Source: Rhizaria sp. SCN 62-66 (lineage: Eukaryota > Rhizaria, unplaced). From it: a stretch of 43,061 nucleotides of DNA. Where the stretch lies: NCBI GenBank assembly GCA_001724265.1, contig MEDY01000262.1:1-43061 (forward strand), in the 5' to 3' direction. The notes beneath the pieces are model-generated. The model was not told where the DNA came from, ran no database searches, and saw only the letters and a list, made by a program, of their open reading frames with translations. Numbering within the stretch: position 1 is the first letter of the stretch; each line of letters opens with the position of its first letter. The position numbers and the translations under genes are program-made. Positions 33,708 to 43,061 of this stretch are shown piece after piece.

Positions 33708-36700
33708 GCGCTGGCAGAGGCGGCGGCGGCTGCGGCGGCGTAGACGGCGCTGGCGCCGCCGGTAGGCACTGCCGCAGCAGCCGCGGCGGCCGCAGCGAGC
33801 CCGGAGTCGCCGTCGCCGGCGCCCGCGAAGCCGCTGCCACTGCCGCCGCTGCCGCCGCCGATGTTGAGGCCGAAGCCGAAGCCGTACCCTTGTGTGGCGG
33901 CGGCAGCGCTGTTGGCGCGGCCCGAGGGGTCGAAGTCGGCCGCAAGCAGCGAGTTGACGAGCCCGAAGAGCTGCATGACGCGCTCGTCCTGGCGCAGATC
34001 CTCGTGGCCCTTAAGCAGGAACATGTACTCCTTGCCATCGGAGCCGCCGATGCGGAGCGACCGCGGGTGCTGCTTCGAGTCGATCACCTTGAGCGTGGGC
34101 GCGAAGCGCGCGATGCGGACTACGGGCTGCCCTACGCGGTACGAGCCCGGGATGGCGACGGAGAGGTCGCGCGCGACGAGCAGGCGCGGGGACACCTGCG
34201 CGAGCGCCAGGTGCGTCATCGCCGGCTGCGCCTTAACGATGGCGTCGAGGCGGCGGAAGATAGTCGCATACACGTCCCACGCCTGGTTCAGCAGCCGCTG
34301 CGTCAACGCCTCGTCCACCGGCGCCGCGGGGGCCGCGCTCGGCCCGCCGGCGTGGCTGGGCGTGCTGCGGCCGCTGTTGTTGTAGCGCGGCGTCGCGCCG
34401 CCGGTGTTGACATACGGGTACCCGGTAATGCCGTGCTGATGCTGCCCCTGCTGGCCCTGCTGCTGCTGGAGCGAGCCGTCAGCGGCTGCAATGGCGCCCG
34501 CAGCGCCGCCGAGCAGCGCGTCGGTCTGTGTGAGCATGTCCTGGAGCCCCATGGCGACGGCGTAACGCTTGATGAGCTCGCCGGCGTCGTGGAGCTCGCG
34601 GCCGTAGGTCTGGTTGAACTCGACCTCCTTGATCGTGACGCCGCCCGCGTCGAGCTGCGCGTGCAGCGGCAGCAGGATCGCGAGCATACGCGGCACGTTC
34701 TTGTGCGAAAAGTACTGTCGCGCGGCCTCCTCCAGTCCCTCATGCCAGAGCTCGGACCAGAGGATCGACACGCGCACCAACTCGGTCGACACCATCACGG
34801 CCTGCTCGACCAAGCGCCGACTGTGGGGCGCGTGCGCGGCCAGCAACGACAGCACACGCGCGGCGGCGGCGCGGCGGCGCCAGGACGTGGCTTTGGCGGC
34901 GACGGTGAGCGGGTAAACGAGAGCCTGCGGGTGCGCGACGCCGATGCGGAAGACGAGGTCGACGAGCTGGTCGCGGATGACGCCGTGCGGCGTGTGGATG
35001 CGCGCAAGCACCTGGGGTGTCGCGTCGAGCCACGCCGCGATGGGCACCAGCGCGACGCCGCGGGAGATCTCGGCCGCCACGTGCGGGCGCCGCCCGTGCG
35101 ACATCCAGAGCGAGATGACGCGCAGGATGTCCTGGATGCTCGACGACGTCGCCGTGGAGCCGACGGCCAGCGCCGCCGTGGCGGCCGCCGCGGCCGACGC
35201 CGGCGCGCCCGAGCCGCGGAGCCCCGCAAGCACGGAGACGCCTGAGTGCGCGGCGGCGGCGGCCGAGGACGAGGCACGCGTGGTCGCGCTGGCGGCCGTA
35301 TTGCCCGTGTGCTGCGAGCTGGTCCGGATCGCGGCGTCGCCGATGCGGATGCCGAAGCCGCCGCTGCCGCCGCCAGTCGTCTTGAGGTAGATCGAGTGGA
35401 AGAAGCCGCGCAGCGCGGAGATGACGAAGATGGATGGGTCCAGCACCAGCTCCAGCGGCGGCGTCGCCAGCGGGTGCTGCGCAAACTGCTGCTGCTGTTG
35501 CTGCTGCTGCTGGCTGTTAGTGAACGGCGACTGCGGCTCTCTCTGCTCCTGCTGGTTATGGTTGTAGTAGCCGCTGTGTTCATCGCCGGCTGCGCGGGCG
35601 CCCGCGTACTGGTGCAGGTATGACGGCTCGTTGGCTTGCATCGACGCGGGCGTGCCCGTGCCCGCATAGTAGCCGCTGCCGTAGCCGTTCGCGCCTGTGT
35701 AGCTCACGTTGCTGGTGATGTTGTTATTGTAGCTGGGGGCGAAGCCGGAGTCGTTGCCGTGCGCGCCGCTGAGGTAGTTGCCGTCCGCGGCAGCAGCGGC
35801 GGCGGCGGCCGCGGCGGCGGCTGCAGCCGCAGCGTTCGCAGCAGCAGCCGCCGCGGCCGCGGCGGCGGCGGCCGCGGTGGCTGAGACCGAGGTCGACGAG
35901 AAGGCCGAGGCAACAGACGCGTCCGTGGACACGTCGATGTTGGCCGCAGAGCCGTCGAGAGAGTAGTACAGCGCGCTGTTGCCGCCCAGGCTGGTCGGGT
36001 AGGGGACGCCGGCGGCCGCGGCGGCCGCAGCCGCGGTCGCGGCGGCTGCGGCCGCGTCGTTGGCCACGGCGGCGGCGGCAGCGGCGGCGGCGCGCGCTCG
36101 CGTGCGCTGTGCAAGCAGCTGCTGCTGCGCCCGCGCGTGGTATTGCTGCTGCTGGAGCGCGTACCGGTGCGCGGCCACAAGCGTCACGATGAAGGAGCGC
36201 GAGTGCGCCGCCAGCGCCGCGCCACCGTAGCCGCTGTAGCCCGCACCCACGCCGGCGCCGGAGTGCGCGCCGGCGGGGCCCGGGGCGGCGCCGTGGATGC
36301 GCGCGGCGGTGCCGGGCAGCGGCGCGGGCGCGGGCACGCTCGAAGCGGCGGCGGCCGCCAGCGCAGCGGCAGAGGCGGCGGCGGCGGCGGCGGCAGCGTT
36401 TGGCGAGTTGTTGCCGTTGCCGCTGCCCATGCTGACGCTACCGCGGGCCGCGCGACTGCCGCTGCCGCGCCCGGTGGCGGCCGAGCCGACCGTGGGCAGC
36501 GGCAGCGTGCCGAAGACGGAGCCGCGGCGCAGCGCCGCCACAACCGAGCCGCGAGGCGCGCCAGTGATGGCGGCGTCGACCGCGTGCGTGGCCGCGGCGG
36601 CCGCGGCGGCGGCGGCCAGCGCGTCCGGGTCTACATCGTAGCCCGCCTGCGCGTGCGCGTGCGAGTGCGCATCAGAGCTATGGTTGTCAGCGGCAGCGGA

Positions 36701-39700
36701 GGCCGAAGCAGCGGCGGCGGCGGTGGCGGCGGCGGTGGCGGCGGGGACGTAGTGCGCGAGGTCGATGCGCTGCGACGCGAGGCGGAAGTTGACGACAGCC
36801 CACTCGTGGAACGCGCGCTGGTGCCACGGGTTGTGCAGCGTGGCCTGCCGCAGGTAGTACAGCACCTGCGACACGCCGGACTGCGGGCCGGGGTCGCCGC
36901 CGTAGCCGGTGAGCAGCGCGATGGACTCCAGCAGCGGCAACGGCAGCGCGGGCGCGGGCGCGGTCGCGGGGCCGCCGGCGGGGCCAAAGTTGTTGTTGTT
37001 GTTACTGCCCTGATTGCTGCTGTTGTAGGGGTGGCTCGTGCCAGAGTGGCCTGCGCCGAAGCCGCCGTAGGGCTGCTCCTCCTGCACTCCGCCCGCGCCC
37101 GCGCCAGCGCCAGTAGCGCCAGCGTTGCCGCTTGCGGCAAGAGACGACTGGCGGCTCATGCCGGGACGGCCGCCGGGGCCCGCGCCGCCGTCGCCGGCGC
37201 CCGGAACGGTGACCGACGAGCGGAACGAGAGGAAGATGCTGCCCTGCGTGCGCCCGTTGGTGCTGCCAACCGACGCCGCGGCGGCCGCAGCGGCGGCGGC
37301 GGCCGCGGCCGCGGCGGCCGTGTTGCTGCCGGGCGCGCCCGAGCCCGCGCTGCCGCCGGGACCCGCGCTGGGCTTGCGCGACAGCCGGTTCGGCGAGCTG
37401 ATGCGCGCGTTGCCGCTCGTGCGCGTGTTACTGCTGCCGCGGCGGCTGTTGGCGGCGCTGGTCGAGGCGTTGTTGGGCGACGCGCCGACGGCATCGGGCG
37501 CAAACGACTGCGACTGCGAGTCGGGGAAGGAGCCCGACGGCAGCGGCAGCGGCAGCGGAAGTGGCAGGGGCATATCGCCGTCCTCATCGTTGTTGACTGC
37601 CCTGCTGCCGCCGCCAGCGTTGCCGCCGCTGGCAACCGCGTCCGTGGTGCCTGCGCGCGCGCGGCCGCCGCCGACGGCGATGTTGCCCGTCGAGCTGCTG
37701 CTGGTGCCCGCCGCGAGCGCGGTGCCCGAGAGCGTGTGCGTGGCGACCGTGCTGCCGCCGTGGTGCGCGCCGGCGAGGTCGTCGCTGTCGCTGCCGACGA
37801 CGGGCGACAACACCGCCACGGCCGCGCCGGCCACCGCGTTGGCCGGGGCACCGGCGCCGGCGCCGGCGCCGTGGCCGACGTTGAGCGCGTCGGGGTAGGA
37901 GCCGTTGCTCGTGGCGCCGCCGGACTCGGTCTGCGACAGCTGCACCGGCGCGCCCGCGACTGCGACGGGCCGCCACACCGCCTGCGCGCCGTCCTGGCCG
38001 CCGGGCGCCGTAGCGGCCGCGGCGAGGCTGCTATGGGCGAGGGCGGGAGAGTCGCCCGCAAGCGCTGAGGGGAAGGCGGGTGCGCGCGGCGGCGAAAAGG
38101 CCGGCACCGAGGCCGAGGCCGCGGAGCCGAACGCGCTGCTGGTGTCGCCCACGGAGCGGTCGCCGTCGCCGTCGCCGTAGGCGCCGATGGCCACGGTGGC
38201 GATCGCCGCGGCGGCCGTGTCGAGCGCGATGGGCGCGCGCAGCGCGAGCGGGACGAAGCCGCCGTCGCTGTCGTCGTCGTAGCTGCCCGCAGCGTGGCCC
38301 GCCACGCGGGCATCGTCGTTGTCGTCGCTTGTGCTAAAGCCCGCCAGCCCGAAGGGCACCGGCAGCGGCAGCGGCAGCGGCAGCGCGCCGCCGCTGTCTT
38401 CATCGTCCTCGAGCGGGCGCAGCGGCGACGCAAGCTGGGGCCCGTGGCCGCTGCCGCGCGTGCCGCTGCCGCTGCCGCTGCCGCGCGCGTTGTGTGCGCT
38501 GGTGTTGTGCGAGTCGGCGAACTGCGTGGAGCCGTTGCGCGAGTGGCCGCGCGAGGACCGCACGGCGGCGGCGTGGGCGACGAGGTTCGGGTGCACCGCC
38601 AGCGGTCCGTCCTCGTCTTCGTCCTCGTCTTCGTTCTCGTTATCACCGTCGCCGTCGCCGGTGTGGGCGACGGCGGCGCCGGCGACGATGACGCGGCCGG
38701 CCGAAACGGTGCGCGAGCTGCTGTGGTCGCCGCCCACGACGTTGATCTTGATTCCGTCGTCGTCGTCGTCCGCGCCCGCGTCGCCCTTGCTGCCGTACTC
38801 GCCAGCACCGTTGCCGCTGCTGTTGGGGTAAACGGTCTCGAGCGTAGGAAAGTGGTCGTCGCTGGCGCTGCTGTGGCCCTCGGCGCCCTCGTCCTCGTCT
38901 TCGAACCCCGTCACCGCGGCGGCCGCGGCGTCAGCGGCGGCCGCGGCCACGGCGGCGGCCGCGGCGTCCTCGATCGCGGCCAGGCGCCAGAGCCCGAGCG
39001 TGAGCAGGCACTCGGCACGCAGCTCGCACAGCTCCGAATCGTACACCGGTGGCACCGCGGCGCGCGCGATGCTCGCCGCGTCGCTGCATGTGTCTCCGGC
39101 GGCCGCAGCGGCACTGTTGTCGCCGGCGTCGGCCTCGGTGCCGTTGGCCACTGCAGTGGCGGTTGCGGCGTCGGGCGTGGGCGGGAGGTACACCAGGGGC
39201 ACCTGGCCCGCCGGAATCAGCCACAGCATGCTGTCGGCAGCGCTCGCGGCACTGCTGCTGCTGCTGCTGCTGCTGACGTGGCCGCCGTTGGCGTAGCTCG
39301 AGGGCGAGGGCGCACTGTTGTTCCCGAAGCGGCCGGGGCTGTTGTTGCCGTTGCCTGCGCCGCTGTCGCGGGAGAGCGAGTCGATGCGCGAAGCACGCAT
39401 GCTGAGACTCATGTTCATGCCCACGTTCAGACTGCCGCGCACCGGCATTTGCTGCGGCTGCTGCTGCTGCTGCTGGTACATCGGCACACGCGCGCTCGGC
39501 CCAGCGCCAGCGCCGACGCCGAGCGCCAAAGAGCGGCGGCTCGACGCCCCCGCCCCGTGACCGTGGCCGTGGCCGTGGCTGCTGACGCTGGCGCGCGTGG
39601 GGTCGTTCATCTGCTGCCTCAGCGCCGCGCGCTGCCGCTGCTGCTGCCGCTTGAGCGCGGCGCGCGCCCGCACCGCGCGCGCGGCGTCTGCGTCGAGCGA

Positions 39701-42700
39701 GAGCGAGAGCTTCGCGAGCAGCTCTGGCACCGGCACGCGGCGGCGCAGGTGCGGGTGCGGCGGCGGCGGCAGCGCCGTGGTCATGGCGGGCGACGCGACC
39801 AGCTCGGCGAGCCGCGCGAAGGCCTCCTTGCGGTAGCCGCCGTCGTAGTGGTGGATGAGTGCAGCGTACACCGTCTCCGGGTGGCGCATGTCGAGTGGCG
39901 CCGCGGGGTCGGAGACGAGGCACAGCGAGTCGCGGCCCATGAGTGCGTTGATGATCGACAGCGACAGCGTAGGATTGGCAGACGCGCGGCACAGGCGCGC
40001 GAGCCGCACCCAGCTGCCTGCGTTCGCGTGCAGCGGCAGCGCGAGCGAGCGCACCATGAGCAGCTGCTGCCACAGTGCGGGGTCGGGTGCCAGGAAGCTC
40101 AGCCGCTCGGACCAGAGCGCGCGCAGCACGCGCCGGATGTCTCCGCTGTCAGTCTCCACCTGCACCGCCGTCGCCGCAGACGCGCAGTCGCCGGCGCCGC
40201 CAGCGGCGGTCCCCGTGGCACTGCTAGCGCTGCCAGCGGCGTTGCTGTTCAGCGCGCGCTGGACGGCCTGCACAGCGGCAGCAGAGCCGCCGGCCGCAGC
40301 CGCAGTATTCGAGGCGGTGGCGCCGCCATTGCGAGCGCGTGCGTTGGCGTTGGCCGCCGCCGCCGCCGCGGACGCCGCAGAGGCCGCGGCCGCGTTGGCA
40401 GCCGCGATGTTGGCGTCGGCGTTGTTGACGACAGCGCGCGCGGCGGCGACGCCGTACTCGACGACCTCCTGCAGCTCAAGCAGTTGCTGCACCGTCACGA
40501 TGAACGGGTAGATCTTGTTGTAGAGCGCCGGCGACGGGCCTAGCCCGCCCGCGGCGGTGAGTACTCCGACGCCGCTGCCCGCCACACCGCCCGCGCCGCC
40601 ACCGGCCGCAGCACCAGCGCCGGTGGCCGCGGCGCTGCCGACGCCCGCGCCGGCGCTGGCGCCAGAGCTGGAGCTGCAGGCGGCGACCGCAGTGAGCGCG
40701 GCGGCGGCCTCGGCGGCGTGCACGCGCGAGATCTCTGCGTCGACGAGCGCCATGGAGCTGTCGATCCAACTCAGCGCGTCGCCGTAAGCGTGCGCCTGCA
40801 CGGCCAGAACGGCGCGCGAGACGGCGCCGGGGACGGTGCGCGGCGAGAGGTGGTCCACAAAGGCGGCGGCCTGCTGCCAACGGCCCAGCGTCAGAGCCGA
40901 GAGCGTGCCCAGCTCGGCCACGGCGGTCTTGAACCCCGGCCGCAGGAGCTGCAGCGCGCGCAGCGAGAATGCGTCCACGGCCGGCGCGGGCGGCGCGGGC
41001 ATCCCCGCGGCGGCGGCGGCGGCGGCGGCGGCCTGGTGTGCGGCAGCCTGCTGCCGCAGCGTCGCCGCCGCCTGGTGCGAGTGCACCCACACAGAGTACG
41101 ACAGGTCCGACAGCGCGCGCCAGTCGCCCAGCGCGCGCAGACAGCGCATGCGGCCCAGCGTCGCCGTCGGCTCCAGCGGCTCGGCGAGGAGCTGGTGGGT
41201 GTAGGCGCTGAGCCCGCTCTCCCACTGCTGCAGATGCTCGTGCCACTCGGGACGCACGCGGAAGCTGCCCAGGCTGTTGTTGCTGATGTTGATGTTACCA
41301 GCCAGCGCGGCGCTGGGGCCGCCGGCGGCGCCGGTAACGCTCGCGCGCGCACGGCCGTTGCTACTACTGCTGCTGCTGCTGCTGCTGGAGCCAATGAGGC
41401 TGTTTCTGGCTCCCGTCGCGCGGAGCCCGCTGACTGTGGCCGCGGGGTCGCTGCCGTCGTCGAGCCCGTCGTCCGACTCGTCGGAGCCCGACTCCTCGTA
41501 GATGGCCTCGGGCACGTTCACGCCGTAGCCCGCCGCATACGCGGAAGCTAGGCCGCCAGCGCCCGTGGACAGACGCGCGTGCCCGCTGCCGCTGCTGCCG
41601 CTAACGCCGCCGTTGCGGCGACTGCGGTTGGCAGCGGCGGCGGCGGAGGCCGTCATGGCGGCGGCCAGCAGCGCGGCCTCGGCAGTGACGGCGCCGATCT
41701 CACTGCTGCTGGCCGCGCCGACCGACGCCGCCGCGGCCGCGTAGGGCGACCCCAGCATCATCGCGCTCGCGCTGTGCATCAGACCGTTGCCGTTGGCGTT
41801 CAGACCGTTGCTGCTGCTGTTGTTGTGGTGGTGGTAGTTCGCGATCTGCGCCTGGAGCGCAGCCTGGCTGCTCCACTCGCGCTGCGCGACCGTGAGCACG
41901 CCCTTGGCGGCCGTGGCAACGCCCAGCTTGTTGTTGAGCGTGACGAGCGCACCCACCACGCCCTCGTCGGCGACGGTCGCGTCCATGAACTCGCACTCGC
42001 GAAGGTACACGGCGTATGAGAGCGAACCCACGCCCTCGGCGAGCCGCGCGAGAAGGCGCACGTCGAGCGGGAGTGGGCAGTCCGCACGGTCCATGAACTG
42101 CACGAGGCGCAGCAGGTCGACGAGGATGTCGCGCGGCACGTCGCGCGCCTGCAGTGCGTGCTCCAGGTTCGCGATCAGGTCGTCCTGCGACGCGTCGCTC
42201 AGCGCGCGCCAGCACGACAGGAACGACGCCGACAGCAGCGACCGCGCCAGTGGGGGGTACTTGGTCGCCAGCGGCGCGCAGCCGCGCAGCGACACGGCGG
42301 GCGATTCTTTGATGAGCTCGATCGAGAGCGAGCGCATCCACACCACCCAGTCCTCGACAGTGCTGCGCCCGATCGCCGACCACGCGCGCACGAGGTTGCG
42401 CTGCGACATGAACAGCGGCGCCGCGTTGTAGCCGTACCCGCCGCCGACGCCCACGCCGCCGCCGCCGCCGCTGCTGGCGGTGCCGGCGTTGTTGGCCGCG
42501 GCGGAGTTGCTGCCGTTGACGCCGCCGGTGCTGCCGCCGCCGCCGCCAATGCTGCCGCGGCCCGCGCCGCCGTTGGCGTTGTTGTTGTTGCCTGTGCTCG
42601 TTGTGGAAACGTTGGATCGACCGCCAGCGTTGTTCGCGGTGTTGTTGTTGTTGGCGGCGTTGTCGTTGCCGGCCGTGGGGCGCTGGCTGCCTCGGCCGCT

Positions 42701-43061
42701 GGCTAGCGAGCCGTCGTTGCCGCCCGCGTCGTCGTTGTTGTTGCCGTTGGCGCTGTTAGCGCCGTCGTTGTCCGAGTCACTGCCCTCGCCGGCGTCGAGC
42801 GCGCCTGGCACGTCCGCGCCGCCCGGGTCCGCAGCGCCCTCGTTGGCGCCGTCGGCCGCGACGCCGTCGCCGCCGCCGTCGCCGGCGCTGCCGAGCGGCG
42901 TGTCGGGGCAGTCTGCGAGGCTGCCGACGCAGACTTCGAAGCCCACCAGCGCCATGCGCACCGGGCCGTAGCCCCACTGCCACTCCTGCTCGAACGCGGC
43001 GGCCGCGGCGCCGCCCGTGGCCGCGGCGCCCCCGGGCCCGCCCGCGGCGGCCGCGGCAGCC
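32075..43061 (-). CDS. TOR: target of rapamycin (TOR) kinase, partial, lacking the N-terminal HEAT region
   Basis: Serine/threonine kinase at the centre of nutrient signalling (TORC1/TORC2). The frame is open from the window edge (first full codon 43060-43058) to TAA at 32075-32077, 3661 residues with no intron; the 5' part is cut off. Order of domains: FAT from about 42410 (EDWVVWMRSLSIELIKES) to about 34790; FRB about 34780-34240 (RVSILWSELWHEGLEEA and QAWDVYATIFRR); kinase about 34125-32935 with SLRIGGSDGKEYMFLLKGHE, catalytic GLGDRHPCNIM (Asp at 33209-33211) and HIDFGD (Asp at 33152-33154); FATC about 32150-32078 ending IGWCYYW. The catalytic residues are intact, so it should be active. 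FAT-to-FATC is about 1170 residues in human mTOR but about 3445 here, through Ala, Ser, Asn, Gly and Gln inserts. Several FRB drug-contact positions differ from human. Confidence 0.95.
33662..33716 (-). repeat. trinucleotide (AGC)n tract coding for poly-Ser in TOR
   Basis: A nearly pure CTG/CAG run on the plus strand, read AGC on the coding strand, giving a Ser homopolymer in the insert within the TOR kinase domain. The purity suggests recent replication slippage. Confidence 0.7.
35483..35515 (-). repeat. CAG/CAA tract coding for poly-Gln in TOR
   Basis: About nine consecutive Gln codons, mostly CAG with a single CAA, in a TOR FAT-domain insert just before the conserved LELVLDPSIFVISALRGFFHS block. 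Confidence 0.7.
35780..35882 (-). repeat. poly-Ala tract in TOR with mixed GCN codons
   Basis: Over 30 Ala codons in two nearly continuous runs, using GCC, GCG and GCT/GCA in irregular order. The mixture of codons suggests an old, maintained homopolymer rather than a new expansion. A similar tract lies at about 37270-37320. Confidence 0.7.

Noticed and set aside
36137-38068. Plus-strand open frame of 643 codons
   Set aside because: It lies wholly opposite conserved TOR, is made of Arg/Ala/Gly/Val low-complexity sequence and has no recognisable domain; it is a GC-rich shadow.
42401-43061. Separate gene start at the ATG near 42955 or 42409
   Set aside because: The frame is open to the window edge with the same composition, and TOR proteins need an N-terminal HEAT region before FAT, so this is an internal part of the gene.

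Overview
The window is nuclear DNA from a unicellular eukaryote. The signs are spliceosomal GT-AG introns, long intergenic spaces, and the gene set (TOR kinase, eIF2A, translin, a M1 aminopeptidase, a RhoGAP and CFAP20). CFAP20 is an axonemal/centriolar protein, so the organism probably builds a flagellum. Most exons are very GC-rich, with Ala/Ser/Asn/Gln/Gly homopolymer inserts, while introns and intergenic DNA are AT-rich. I cannot name the lineage.

Layout, left to right. 34-8358 (-): a giant low-complexity protein whose single frame is crossed by four in-frame TAG codons and no TAA or TGA. 8964-12853 (+): a WW-WW-PH-PH-RhoGAP protein (3 exons). 14251-16697 (+): eIF2A (4 exons). 16698-17934: a gap holding a GC-rich island with a UUCG hairpin and a minus-strand T-run, perhaps a small RNA gene. 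17935-18781 (-): thymidylate kinase (2 exons). 19616-20744 (+): translin (2 exons). 21470-22093 (-): an unidentified multi-pass membrane protein. 22383-26401 (+): puromycin-sensitive-type aminopeptidase (6 exons). 26772-29756 (-): an unidentified 994-residue helical protein of lower GC. 30378-31310 (-): CFAP20 (3 exons). 32075 to the right edge (-): the FAT-FRB-kinase-FATC part of TOR, hugely expanded by low-complexity inserts, with its N-terminal HEAT region outside the window.

The genes do not form a pathway; they are ordinary eukaryotic housekeeping and signalling genes side by side. Two things stand out. First, TAG seems to be read as sense (most likely glutamine) in the first gene, and none of the ten genes here ends in TAG (7 TAA, 3 TGA). 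Second, all 14 introns I could place begin GTNCG (10 of them GTACG), with C at +4 instead of the usual A. Together they suggest a lineage with a modified nuclear code and an unusual 5' splice-site signal. Both are inferences from one window.
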